Part shown: positions 1 through 8,835 of the stretch, piece by piece
Layout: the number at the start of each line of letters is the position of its first letter
How positions within the stretch are numbered: position 1 is the stretch's first letter
Assembly: GCF_013388255.1 (NCBI RefSeq)
Contig: NZ_CP058215.1
Location: forward strand, 2,595,332-2,659,331
DNA from: Methanolobus zinderi
GTDB lineage: Archaea; Halobacteriota; Methanosarcinia; Methanosarcinales; Methanosarcinaceae
Length of the DNA: 64,000 nucleotides
Direction: 5' to 3'
The notes under the pieces: model-generated
The model's input: only the letters and a program-made list of their open reading frames with translations
Database searches by the model: none
Told to the model about the DNA's origin: nothing
Position numbers and translations under genes: made by a program

Positions 1-432
1 AATCCTTTCCAGTCTGTGCCGGTTCATGCGGTCCTCGTAATATTTCCAGTCAAGGTACACGGACATGATACTCTGCTCTACATCCACCTTCAGATCACTG
101 TCCCTTTCAAACACCAGAACATTGGGCCGGATTATCTCAAAGCTGAGTACCGGAGGTGTATCGTTGAGCACTTGCAGGTCGATCCTATCGGTTCTGAGAA
201 GATCACATAAACCTGCAATCTGTTCAAGACGCTTTTTGTTCCTCTGGACTTTCGTCAGCCCGCGGGACAGGTAAATGCCTATGTCAATGTCACTCAAAGC
301 GGTGGATTTACCCTCTGCCACCGAGCCAAAAAGATAGGCAAGCTCAACACATTCCTCTTTACTGAAAAACTCTCTGAGGATAGGCAGGAGTTGTTCTTTT
401 GACGGAATCGGGGTTTTTGAATCCATGGGCAT
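1..432 (-). CDS. MNT-type nucleotidyltransferase, cut by window edge
   Basis: Minus-strand frame open from an ATG at 432 (second in-frame ATG at 426) to base 1, with no stop, so at least 144 residues and truncated by the window. The translation contains the minimal nucleotidyltransferase signature: LFGSVAEG followed by a SDIDIGIYL acidic pair, the GS and DxD motifs that bind NTP and metal. Proteins of this type are often the antitoxin half of MNT/HEPN pairs, adenylylating the HEPN RNase. The HEPN partner would lie to the left, outside the window, so the pair is inferred only. It could instead be a stand-alone nucleotidyltransferase. Confidence 0.8.
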   Translation of the reverse strand, partial: MPMDSKTPIPSKEQLLPILREFFSKEECVELAYLFGSVAEGKSTALSDIDIGIYLSRGLTKVQRNKKRLEQIAGLCDLLRTDRIDLQVLNDTPPVLSFEIIRPNVLVFERDSDLKVDVEQSIMSVYLDWKYYEDRMNRHRLERI

Positions 433-861
433 CGATGCTTTGAGGTTTTTAAATATTTTGTATGTGCCAATGAGCAATTAAGATTTGTCCCTCCAAGAGA
501 AGGAACAACGTAACCATCCGCCGAAGGCGGCACATTCCTTCACAATGTACTGAAGACCATTGCATTTATTTCAGCAGGATTTCCACAGAGTGTGGTCAAT
601 GTAAATTTTTGAGATATACGTGGCTTCCTTTTGTTCCACTACCAAGAAACTAGGTTTCACCCGGATTTCGATGAACTTCTGGCAGGAAATTACTGATAGT
701 CCATGCAATAAAAAATATTCCTTTTGAACTTTAGTGAACAGTAGCTTGCATTAATGTCCCTCCACTAGTTCAGCAGCAAAGGGTCGTGCCGCCTGCGGCG
801 GGTGGTTGTGTGCTATCAGTTCTCCAATCGTTCTTACAGTAAATAAGTGATCAAATAGCTC
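433..861. other. Gene-free stretch with two short GC-rich hairpins
   Basis: I see no convincing gene here. Two compact GC-rich inverted repeats stand out in A+T-rich DNA: CCGCC-GAA-GGCGG at 518-530 and GCCGC-CT-GCGGC at 788-799. A related GCGCCGC-GAA-GCGGCGC hairpin sits at 62190-62206 in the other accessory region. They may be dispersed palindromic repeats or weak terminators; nothing else was recognised. Confidence 0.5.
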
Positions 862-1419
862 CTACGCCTTTTCCAGCACCGCCGCCCTGTCAGGAAAACG
901 CCCCGGCCTGTCCGCAACCCTAAGCCCGGCATCGCCGGCTATCCTGAGGCTCTCCTCGAATTCCCTTTTGGAAACATGGAAGGGCGGCTCCTCCATGTAT
1001 ATGCGGCCACCGTCTTTGAGCACGGATACCAGTTCACTGAAGAACGATTCCTTGTCCGGCAGCTCATGTACCACATAGAAGAGGAAGACAAGATCAAAGC
1101 TTCCGGATACGCCAATCCTGTCCTCGGTGCACTGATGCAGCTCGACGTTCTGCTCGATCTCAGACCCCCGGATCTTTTCCCTTATCTGCTCAAGCATGCC
1201 TTCCTGCAGGTCAACGGCCACCACCTTACCGCTGTTGCCGACCATCCAGGCCAGATCAAGGGTAAAGAAACCCGGACCGCAGCCAACCTCCAGCACATCC
1301 ATACCCTCCCTGACATAAGGGGCAAGTATCTTCTGCGGATTCTGCAGCCATTTCCTGATTCTGTTATCAAGGCTGCCGGATAGTTGTACGGGACACACAT
1401 GGGTATTTCTTGAAGTCAT
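862..1419 (-). CDS. class I SAM-dependent methyltransferase
   Basis: A 185-residue protein with the Rossmann-type SAM-binding motif I (VLEVGCGPGFF, about residues 43-53), an acidic end of strand 2 (VVAVDLQ) and a motif IV region (FDLVFLFYVVHEL), which place it in the Methyltransf_11/25 group. The substrate cannot be told from sequence. The ATG at 1419 is preferred over an in-frame GTG at 1434 because GGAG lies about 12 nt upstream of it. It stands alone between the edge nucleotidyltransferase and the helicase gene, and its base composition is closer to the housekeeping genes than to the helicase. Confidence 0.8.
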   Translation of the reverse strand: MTSRNTHVCPVQLSGSLDNRIRKWLQNPQKILAPYVREGMDVLEVGCGPGFFTLDLAWMVGNSGKVVAVDLQEGMLEQIREKIRGSEIEQNVELHQCTEDRIGVSGSFDLVFLFYVVHELPDKESFFSELVSVLKDGGRIYMEEPPFHVSKREFEESLRIAGDAGLRVADRPGRFPDRAAVLEKA

Positions 1420-1557
1420 TGCTACACGCTCCACTAAATTAGGTTACATTTTAGAATATTGTTTATTGTAGAGATATCATCTAAAAGTAGATTAATTTGC
1501 CGAAAAAGATCTGTTGTGGAAAGGTGGGGGGACTACATAAAATATAGGTGTTTGTGG

Positions 1558-4500
1558 TCACCCTACAACAAGTCTTGAGGTCTCTCTTAATAAGTGAGCA
1601 GGCATTGGATATTTTAGTCTCCATACGAAGTTAATCGGTTTTTCGCCTTCATGACTCACATATTCCGCTGGCCCCAAGAAATAATAGGGTTGAGCTAAAG
1701 AATTGACACTTTTGTTTATTCTCACAAAAAGAAGGATTGTATGACCCATACCTTTGTGGTTAATATATCTCTGTCCGGTTTTAGAATCAATCCTGGTTGA
1801 TGCTTGACTTTGCCAATGGAAGAGATTTTCATTAATTGCATAGTCATTGTACATCGTAGTTGGAGAATAGTCTTTTTCATTCTTGTTTAATGTAATGAAA
1901 AACACATCTGTCTTTTTGTCTTTGATGTATAATACTCCAGTCTGTATAGTATGGTTTTTTTGCAAATCAAAATATCCAAGTCCAGCAAGTGCTTCTGCTT
2001 GCGTGTATTTAGAATGTAACCTTAGAGATGAAATATATGGCAAAGTTATTTCTGGAGAAATATTTCTTATGATACTCTTTTTGTGTTCTAACAACATGAT
2101 AATTTCATCATAGATTGTAGAATTATCTACTAACTTAGAAAAAGCATTTTTTAAAGAGGAGAACTTTTCCTTATTCCAGATAGTTAGAACAAACATTGTC
2201 AAATAGTATCTTTCTTTTTCCGAGAGATTACCCTCATCTATATTTTTGCCAATTAGACAGCTGATGACACAATCAATGTAGCTGCTATCATCGATATGTT
2301 GAATTCTTCTTAGACCGCTAGTTAATTGTTTTTCATCAGGTTCATTGAAATCATCAATGATTTCAGCTTCTGCCAGTGCTCTTGACCAGCACATTTTTTT
2401 GTAGATATCATCAAGGTCGAAATTATAGTAATTTATGAAATTTTCAAAAGACAATTCCATTCCTGTGTCAGCAACAAAGCTAGAAATTCTATTCACGATT
2501 GTTTGTCGTCTTAGATTGAGAACTTGACTAATATTATCTAATATGTATTCCTTAGATTTTCTCTCCAATTCTATACTGCAACCAGCAGGCAAATGTGGGA
2601 ATCCTTGCTCTACTTCAAAAGCGATATCTTGACCTATATTTTCAATCAATGCTTTGAACTTCAAATCAAATCTATAGTTTTTGTTCGCTTGTCCCACAAA
2701 ATCCAATACCGTTAAACAGTCTTTATCATCGCTTAGCCTAAGTCCACGTCCTAATTGTTGAAGGAATACTGTTAAACTTTCTGTTGGACGCAAAAAAAGA
2801 ACGGTGTCAATCTCAGGAATGTCAACTCCTTCATTGTACAAGTCTACAACAAAAATGAAGTTAATCTCTTTGTTTAGCAATTTATTCTGAACAGAGTTTC
2901 TTACATCTTTGCTGGAATCTGAAGTTAAATATTCACTTGCAATACCGTATTTGTTGAATATTTCAGACATGTATTCTGCATGTGCTTTTGAAACGCAGAA
3001 ACCTAAACCTTTGACGTTTCTGATATCCAAAACAGTCTGTACCGTTTTTTCACAAATCATTTTTGCACGATGGTCATCTGATACATATCGATCGCTGAGT
3101 TCACTTTGAACATAACCTCCACGCTGCCATTTCAACTTGGAATAATCAACACTATCAGTAATACCAAAATATTGGAAAGGACAAAGCAACTTTCTGTCTA
3201 TTGCATCTGGCAAGCGAATTTCAGCAGTTATGTGATTATCAAAGAACTTCTTAACATCTAAATTATCAGCACGTTCTGGAGTTGCAGTTAAACCTAACAG
3301 ACAGCTTGGATTTACGTGATCTAAAAATGATTTATAACTAGGTGCTGCTGCGTGATGAAACTCGTCTACTACAATATAATCGAAATATTCAGAATCTAAA
3401 AGGCCGTGAATTTCTTTAGAGTTATATGTTTGAATTGATGCAAATATTTGTCCCGTAGTTGCAGGAATATTTCCACCAACCATCATATCCCCATAATTAT
3501 GATCTCTTAGAACCATTCGAAATATGTATAGAGATTGCTTTAATATCTCTTCTCTATGTGCTATGAACAATAGACGTGGCTCTCTTTTGTGGGTTTCAAA
3601 AAACTCCTTCCTGAATTTCTTGAAATCAAAAGCTGCAATCATTGTTTTACCCGTGCCTGTTGCAGCCACTATTAAGTGTTTGTTTCTATGCAGTTGACGT
3701 TCAGCCCATATTGATTCGAGTATTTCTTTTTGGAATGGATATGGCGTTAAATCAAAATTAGGCATCAAGAAATCTGTATTGTTTTCATATTTTTCTGCTT
3801 GCAACGCCTTTATCAATCTAGACTTGTCATCTTTTTTATAAGTCTCAAATTCCCTATCGTTCCAATAGGTATCAAAGGTGGCTTTAATTTTAGCCCATTG
3901 AAAAGACTGCTCATACTGACTAATTTTTATATTCCATTCTAATCCGTCAGTCAATGCTGCATTAGAAATATTAGAAGAACCAATATATGCCGAAGAAAAA
4001 CCAGTTTGTCTTTCAAACAAATAGGCTTTCGCATGCAATCTCGTCCTTCTACTATCATAACTCACCTTTAAAGTCGTGTTTGGCAAACTTTCTAGAAACT
4101 CAATAGCTTTTGCATCGGTTGCGCCCATGTAACTAGTTGTTATAATCCTTAATTCCGTTCCATTTCGTGAAGTGAACTCCTTTAGTTCTTCCTGAAGTAT
4201 TCTGATACCGCTCCATTTTATGAAAGAACAAAGAATATCCACTCTATCAGACGACAAAATCTCTTTTTTAAGTTGAGAAACTAATGAAGGGTCTTGCCTT
4301 GTGCCTGTAAGCAATGTACCTAGGGAAAGTGGAGTATCAGGACGCGAGAAATCAAAACTTAAATTTTCATCAAACACTGCCATGAGTTTTTCAGCAGATT
4401 CTGAGATGTCTAAACCTTGGGTTTCGATACCATAATTATTCAAAACATCTACTATTGCATTGCATATTTCAATCTGCTTATCGATCTTTGTTTTCCCGTT

Positions 4501-4677
4501 CTTATCGCCTTTAATCTCAGATAAAACATGAGAAAGAACTCGATACATATATTGTGCTAAGTAGTCATTGCTATCGGCATCATTAAGTCGAGATAAATGT
4601 TTATGCTTATCATCGATGTCGAACAAGTCTTTGGAAAGGAACTCATTTACAATATGTTCATACAATCCTGATTTCAT
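1558..4677 (-). CDS. PLD-nuclease / superfamily 2 helicase / DUF3427 protein
   Basis: A 1039-residue protein (1046 if the TTG at 4698 is used). Using the longer numbering, the N-terminal third holds a phospholipase-D-like domain with HAKAYLF (H222, K224) and the GSSN element near 240. Then come the helicase motifs: Walker A ATGTGKT (346-352), DEFH (445-448), TAT (471-473) and motif VI QQLGRGLR (647-654). The C-terminal third resembles DUF3427. This architecture is known from mobile and defence loci, where it is thought to cut or unwind foreign DNA; the role here is inferred. The gene is visibly A+T-richer than the ugd gene beside it, consistent with transfer. All domain motifs look intact. 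Confidence 0.85.
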   Translation of the reverse strand: MKSGLYEHIVNEFLSKDLFDIDDKHKHLSRLNDADSNDYLAQYMYRVLSHVLSEIKGDKNGKTKIDKQIEICNAIVDVLNNYGIETQGLDISESAEKLMAVFDENLSFDFSRPDTPLSLGTLLTGTRQDPSLVSQLKKEILSSDRVDILCSFIKWSGIRILQEELKEFTSRNGTELRIITTSYMGATDAKAIEFLESLPNTTLKVSYDSRRTRLHAKAYLFERQTGFSSAYIGSSNISNAALTDGLEWNIKISQYEQSFQWAKIKATFDTYWNDREFETYKKDDKSRLIKALQAEKYENNTDFLMPNFDLTPYPFQKEILESIWAERQLHRNKHLIVAATGTGKTMIAAFDFKKFRKEFFETHKREPRLLFIAHREEILKQSLYIFRMVLRDHNYGDMMVGGNIPATTGQIFASIQTYNSKEIHGLLDSEYFDYIVVDEFHHAAAPSYKSFLDHVNPSCLLGLTATPERADNLDVKKFFDNHITAEIRLPDAIDRKLLCPFQYFGITDSVDYSKLKWQRGGYVQSELSDRYVSDDHRAKMICEKTVQTVLDIRNVKGLGFCVSKAHAEYMSEIFNKYGIASEYLTSDSSKDVRNSVQNKLLNKEINFIFVVDLYNEGVDIPEIDTVLFLRPTESLTVFLQQLGRGLRLSDDKDCLTVLDFVGQANKNYRFDLKFKALIENIGQDIAFEVEQGFPHLPAGCSIELERKSKEYILDNISQVLNLRRQTIVNRISSFVADTGMELSFENFINYYNFDLDDIYKKMCWSRALAEAEIIDDFNEPDEKQLTSGLRRIQHIDDSSYIDCVISCLIGKNIDEGNLSEKERYYLTMFVLTIWNKEKFSSLKNAFSKLVDNSTIYDEIIMLLEHKKSIIRNISPEITLPYISSLRLHSKYTQAEALAGLGYFDLQKNHTIQTGVLYIKDKKTDVFFITLNKNEKDYSPTTMYNDYAINENLFHWQSQASTRIDSKTGQRYINHKGMGHTILLFVRINKSVNSLAQPYYFLGPAEYVSHEGEKPINFVWRLKYPMPAHLLRETSRLVVG

Positions 4678-4832
4678 AGCATTCACACTTTTAACCAAAA
4701 TTTGAAAGAAGTATTAAATTAAGAATATATTAAGAAATTGCTATTTGGAATAAATAACTTATTCAAAATAGCTTCATTCCCAAATCCTAATATACACTCC
4801 ACAACAATTTACACTCCCAGGAGAAAACACCC

Positions 4833-6128
4833 ATGAAAGTATCCATAATAGGCTCCGGCTACGTAGGCTCGGTCTCTGCCGCCTGCTTTGCCGAACTTGG
4901 CCATGAGGTCATCTGTATCGATATCGATGAGAAGAAAGTGGAAATGATCAACTCCGGCAGGGCGCCCATCTGGGAGGAGGGGCTTGACGACCTGCTGGAG
5001 AAGTATTCACAGAAGACGCTCATTGCAACATCCGATTATGACTATGCGGTGCAGAACTCGGATGCGTCCTTTATCTGCGTTGGCACGCCATCGGGAGAGG
5101 ACGGGAGTATCGACCTCTCCATCGTGAAGGCTGCGAGTGCCAGTCTCGGAAAGGCCATCGCAAAGAAGGACCACTACCATGTGGTCGTGGTGAAGAGTAC
5201 TGTCGTGCCCGAGACCACCGAGAAGGTCGTGCTGCCGATCGTGGAGGAGCACTCCGGCAAGAAGGCAGGCAGGGACTTCGGGATCGTGATGAACCCGGAA
5301 TTCCTCAGGGAAGGCAAGGCCGTGTATGACTTCATGCACCCTGACAAGATCGTGGTGGGCGCCATTGACGAGAGGTCGGGCTTTGTGATCTCCGAGCTCT
5401 ACCGCGGGCTGGACTGTGAGATCACGCACACAAATCCCAGGACCGCCGAGATGATCAAGTACGTCAACAACTCATTCCTGGCAACCAAGATATCATTTTC
5501 CAACGAGATCGGCAATATCTGCAAGCAGCTCGGCATCGATACCTACGAGGTCATGGATGCCGTAGGCACAGACTTCAGGATCGAGCGCAGCTTCCTCAAC
5601 TCAGGTGCCGGATTCGGCGGATCCTGTTTCCCCAAGGATGTGAAGGCCATAATCGGCAAGGCCAACGAGATAGGATATAAGCCACAGCTACTGGAATCTG
5701 TTGTTGGTGTCAACGACCGCCAGCCCCTGAAAATGGTGGAACTTTTGCAGGGAAAACTGGGCGAGCTCAAGAACAAAAGAATAGCCGTGCTCGGGCTGGC
5801 CTTCAAGAACGATACAGACGACATCCGGGAATCACGCTCAATTCCGGTTATTGCGGAACTCCTGCGACAGGAAGCCGATATTGCTGCATATGATCCCATG
5901 GCAGAGGAGAACATGCGGAAGATCTTTCCCGATATCACTTATTGCGAATACTCATCCGAGGCCCTCGAAGAGGCCGAAGGATGCCTGATAATGACAGAAT
6001 GGGTTGAGTTCGGGAAACTGGACAAAGAGTTCGAACTCATGACAAAGAAGGTGGTCATCGACGGCAGGAAGATGATAGAGCCGGAAAAGCTCAGTACTGA
6101 TATCGACTACGAGGGCATCTGCTGGTAA
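4833..6128 (+). CDS. UDP-glucose 6-dehydrogenase family protein
   Basis: A 431-residue nucleotide-sugar dehydrogenase. The N-terminus has the NAD-binding glycine motif GSGYVGS (residues 7-13). The centre has the catalytic-cysteine motif GGSCFPKDV (Cys265), and the C-terminal UDP-binding domain contains a conserved FKNDTDDIRES segment. These proteins oxidise UDP-glucose or a related UDP-hexose to the uronate with two NAD+, supplying surface glycans. The pattern fits Ugd better than the ManNAc dehydrogenase WecC, but substrate is not proved. AGGAG lies 13 nt before the ATG. Gene 6135-6395 starts 6 bp after its stop and may be cotranscribed. Confidence 0.9.
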   Translation: MKVSIIGSGYVGSVSAACFAELGHEVICIDIDEKKVEMINSGRAPIWEEGLDDLLEKYSQKTLIATSDYDYAVQNSDASFICVGTPSGEDGSIDLSIVKAASASLGKAIAKKDHYHVVVVKSTVVPETTEKVVLPIVEEHSGKKAGRDFGIVMNPEFLREGKAVYDFMHPDKIVVGAIDERSGFVISELYRGLDCEITHTNPRTAEMIKYVNNSFLATKISFSNEIGNICKQLGIDTYEVMDAVGTDFRIERSFLNSGAGFGGSCFPKDVKAIIGKANEIGYKPQLLESVVGVNDRQPLKMVELLQGKLGELKNKRIAVLGLAFKNDTDDIRESRSIPVIAELLRQEADIAAYDPMAEENMRKIFPDITYCEYSSEALEEAEGCLIMTEWVEFGKLDKEFELMTKKVVIDGRKMIEPEKLSTDIDYEGICW

Positions 6129-6134
6129 GTAATC

Positions 6135-6395
6135 ATGGAAGAGATATTCATACTCGAAGTCGGCGAGAAGAAAAAGATCAAGGGAAGCTTTTTCGGAGGT
6201 AATGTGGAAATGGTCTACTGTGGAATGTCCGGTGAGAAGACGTTCTCCATCGGCCTGCTCTTTTCAGAAGGGTATCAGGGACATGGCCTCAATCTTTTCT
6301 TTCCTGCAAGATCCACATCCATCACCCTTGATAAAAAGAAATACCACGTCCGCAACGTCACTCCAGAGAACATAACCCTTCAGGTATCTGAGTAA
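6135..6395 (+). CDS. hypothetical 86-aa protein
   Basis: A small soluble protein of 86 residues that I do not recognise. It has no signal peptide or membrane segment and alternates short beta-type stretches with Gly-rich turns (GSFFGG, GEKTFSIGLLFSEG), suggesting a compact all-beta fold. Its start is 6 bp after the ugd-like gene stop, so it probably belongs to the same transcript. An oligo-T-poor A+T-rich gap follows before the next gene. Existence as a gene is supported by length, position and codon use; function is unknown. Confidence 0.6.
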   Translation: MEEIFILEVGEKKKIKGSFFGGNVEMVYCGMSGEKTFSIGLLFSEGYQGHGLNLFFPARSTSITLDKKKYHVRNVTPENITLQVSE

Positions 6396-6457
6396 AAATC
6401 GAAGGGTTTTAATACAAAATATTAATTAAGTATGGATCTGTTGGCAGGCAGATTCAT

Positions 6458-7105
6458 ATGAGTGACGAAAAAAGGATCAGAGAAGACATCAATGGCAGGC
6501 TCCACTCCCTTGACCAGGGTCTGCGAAGTGTTGAAAAACGGCTGCGTGCCGTGGAGAGAAGATTGTCCGGAGGAGACGCTTCAGGAGTAGAACTGGCGGA
6601 GTATGAGGCTGAACTTGAGCGGGAACTCGAAGAGACCAGGGAAGGCATCACAGCGATCACACAGGAACTGGCGGATCTCAAAAGCAGCACCGCCACCTCT
6701 GAAGAACTCGATACGGAGTTGCAGCACCTGCGCCAGCAGGTCGCGGAACTCAGCCAGAGCCTCCAAGGGCTAAAAGAAGAGAATGCAGGGCTTAAGGATC
6801 TGTTATCCAAAGACAAAAATAAAAATACAGAGCATTCCTCAGAAGAACTGAAAACAGAGATCGCACAATTGCGCGAGCGTCTTGAAAAAACAGAGAAGCG
6901 TAACCGTATCAACATCGGCTCAATGCAGGTCCCGATGGAAATGTCAGGAATCGTCGGGGCACTGATCCTTCTGGCAACCGGCGGCCTTATCATGGCCGGG
7001 AGATGGGACATCATCCGCTCTCCCTACTTCTCCTTTGGTATCGCTTTCATCTTCGCAGTCGCCGTGCTCATGAAGTTCTATCTGGCCAACCATTCAAGAG
7101 CATAA
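6458..7105 (+). CDS. coiled-coil protein with C-terminal membrane hairpin
   Basis: A 215-residue protein. Residues about 5-155 are dominated by charged heptad-like Leu/Glu/Arg repeats typical of a long coiled coil. They are followed by two hydrophobic segments (about 162-180 and 190-208) separated by a short polar loop. The topology implies a C-terminal membrane anchor with the coiled coil in the cytoplasm. No catalytic motif is visible and I cannot assign a family. It is convergent with the pilin-like gene at 7117-7563, whose stop lies 11 bp away. Confidence 0.7.
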   Translation: MSDEKRIREDINGRLHSLDQGLRSVEKRLRAVERRLSGGDASGVELAEYEAELERELEETREGITAITQELADLKSSTATSEELDTELQHLRQQVAELSQSLQGLKEENAGLKDLLSKDKNKNTEHSSEELKTEIAQLRERLEKTEKRNRINIGSMQVPMEMSGIVGALILLATGGLIMAGRWDIIRSPYFSFGIAFIFAVAVLMKFYLANHSRA

Positions 7106-7116
7106 ACCCCAAGACT

Positions 7117-7563
7117 CTATTCCTTTCTTACCTTGACAAAAAAATCATCCGAATAATCAAGATAGCCTTCCTGCATTACTTCCACAGCTATGAAGCCCTC
7201 GCTCTTGCCAGTGGGAAGCGTGACATTTGTAAGTCTGAAGCTAAACTCCCCCGAGACGTCCGTAATCCCACCTATTACCTGTTTTCTTGCAGGGCCCCAT
7301 ATTATGACATTGGCGCCTCCAACAGCTGCGTCCTCCTGATCGATAACCCGCACCAGCAACTCAGGGGAATCCGTGTTAGTATCATTGATGCTGAAACTGC
7401 TGCTATTTACCGTTGCATACATGCTACCTGGGGTAAGGGGAGTGCTGAGGACCGCTGAGAGAATAGCGTACATCCCTATCATACCGATGATGGTCAGTAC
7501 CACCATGCGTATCGGGAGTCCCGTGGCTGCACTGCAGTCATTTAAAAAAGAATGGTCGGACAT
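7117..7563 (-). CDS. membrane-anchored pilin-like protein, Ig-like domain
   Basis: A 148-residue protein with a single hydrophobic helix at about residues 19-40 preceded by a short polar leader. An extracellular part of about 100 residues reads like a carboxypeptidase-regulatory/Ig-like beta sandwich (VRVIDQEDAAVGGANVII, GGITDVSGEFSF). The arrangement resembles archaeal type IV pilin-like or surface proteins, although a clear class III signal-peptidase site is not obvious. The neighbour 7591-8115 has the same plan (one helix plus a domain with a D-x-x-G-x-x turn), so the two are probably paralogs in one operon. Confidence 0.65.
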   Translation of the reverse strand: MSDHSFLNDCSAATGLPIRMVVLTIIGMIGMYAILSAVLSTPLTPGSMYATVNSSSFSINDTNTDSPELLVRVIDQEDAAVGGANVIIWGPARKQVIGGITDVSGEFSFRLTNVTLPTGKSEGFIAVEVMQEGYLDYSDDFFVKVRKE

Positions 7564-7590
7564 AGTAAAAAAAAAAATATCAGAACCAGC

Positions 7591-8115
7591 TCATGTGGTC
7601 CTGACAACCCTCACTGCATCGGTTTTTTCGTAATCGTAGAAACCGTCTGCAGATATCGTAAGGTCCATACTTCCTTCGTTCTGGTTGGTCCCGAGGCTGA
7701 TCTCATCCCCGCTGCTTGTGTTACTGGTGGTCAGCAGACAGTAGCCGTCGTCATCAGTAACACTTGTCGCAACACCACCGAGCCCGCGCAGGACCACGTT
7801 GGCATCCCTGACAGGATATCCGTCAGGATCGGTTACGGACAGTTCCACATCTATGGCAAAGGGAGAGTTTGCCGTTGCAGAACTGACAATAACAGTATTT
7901 CCGGGGCTTGTAGAAGTGCTGTTAAGGCCAACCGCATCGATCGTCACAGCCATGTTCTTGGTCGGAGGCGGAATGATAGCGATAAGTGCGGCCAGAGCCA
8001 CCATACCAACCACGAGCATTACGACGATATTGATCGGAAGTTCGATTGCCGAATCATCGGCAAATATTTTTCTTATCTTTTTCAAAAAATACCACCACTT
8101 CCAAAAAAATAACAT
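7591..8115 (-). CDS. pilin-like surface protein, Ig-like domain
   Basis: A 174-residue protein. The N-terminus has KKIRKIF then a hydrophobic helix (about residues 29-50) like an archaeal pilin N-terminus (DUF1628-like region). A domain with SVTDPDGYPVRDANVVL and a SVTDDDGYCLL turn follows, as in carboxypeptidase-regulatory-like folds. An alternative TTG start at 8085, preceded by GGTGGT, would remove ten unusual aromatic residues and give a more normal pilin leader; I think that start is at least as likely. It lies 27 bp upstream of its paralog and diverges from hisH, sharing a 98-bp promoter gap. Confidence 0.65.
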   Translation of the reverse strand: MLFFWKWWYFLKKIRKIFADDSAIELPINIVVMLVVGMVALAALIAIIPPPTKNMAVTIDAVGLNSTSTSPGNTVIVSSATANSPFAIDVELSVTDPDGYPVRDANVVLRGLGGVATSVTDDDGYCLLTTSNTSSGDEISLGTNQNEGSMDLTISADGFYDYEKTDAVRVVRTT

Positions 8116-8213
8116 TGTATATAAATTCTATGATTTGTTTCGTCTTTTTATATTGTGATCTGAATAATAAATAATCGTTACATTCATGTACCAAAACCCT
8201 GCTTTAAATTCTC

Positions 8214-8822
8214 ATGAAAAAGATCGTAATCATAGACTACGGACTCGGCAACCTCAGAAGTGTCCGCAAGGGACTGGAACACGCAGGTGCGAATGTCGTG
8301 ATATCCAGTGATCCCGAAGAGATAATGAGTGCTGACGGGGTAATCCTGCCAGGAGTTGGCGCTTTTAAGGATGCCATGAAGAACATAAAACAAATGCTTG
8401 ATACGATCAATGAGTATGTGGATTCCGGAAAGCCCATGCTCGGGATCTGCCTCGGACAGCAGATACTGATGAGCCGGTCGGAAGAAGGAGGACATTCCAC
8501 AGGACTTGGCCTGATAAAAGGAGAAGTCCTCAGGTTCCCGCACACCGATCTGAAAGTACCCCACATGGGATGGAACTCCATCAGCATAGATCAGGACCAT
8601 CCCCTTTTCAAGGATATACCCGATGACACTTATGTGTATTTCGTACACTCATTCTATGTGGATACGGGAAAAGGTAACACACTTGCCTCATGCGAATACG
8701 GTAAAAAGTTTGCAGCTTCCGTGGTCAATGATGCGGGCAATGTAATAGGCACCCAGTTCCATCCCGAGAAAAGCGGGGACACCGGTCTGAAAATGCTCAG
8801 AAACTTTGTTGCAATGTGCTAA
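8214..8822 (+). CDS. hisH: imidazole glycerol phosphate synthase subunit HisH
   Basis: A 202-residue class I glutamine amidotransferase. The start MKKIVIIDYGLGNLRS is typical of HisH. The nucleophile Cys79 lies in GICLGQQ, the oxyanion strand is PGVGAF, and the His/Glu pair lies in TQFHPEKS near the C-terminus. HisH supplies ammonia from glutamine to HisF to close the imidazole ring in histidine synthesis; hisF is not in this window. No strong Shine-Dalgarno is visible before the ATG. The next gene starts 13 bp after its stop and is probably cotranscribed, without an evident functional link. Confidence 0.95.
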   Translation: MKKIVIIDYGLGNLRSVRKGLEHAGANVVISSDPEEIMSADGVILPGVGAFKDAMKNIKQMLDTINEYVDSGKPMLGICLGQQILMSRSEEGGHSTGLGLIKGEVLRFPHTDLKVPHMGWNSISIDQDHPLFKDIPDDTYVYFVHSFYVDTGKGNTLASCEYGKKFAASVVNDAGNVIGTQFHPEKSGDTGLKMLRNFVAMC

Positions 8823-8835
8823 TAAGAGGAAAAAC

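Noticed and set aside
294-533. 79-codon minus-strand frame
   Set aside because: It overlaps the MNT nucleotidyltransferase frame, which has clear motifs.
6454-7014. 186-codon frame antisense to the coiled-coil gene
   Set aside because: Ser/Arg-rich antisense shadow of charged heptads with no recognisable domain.
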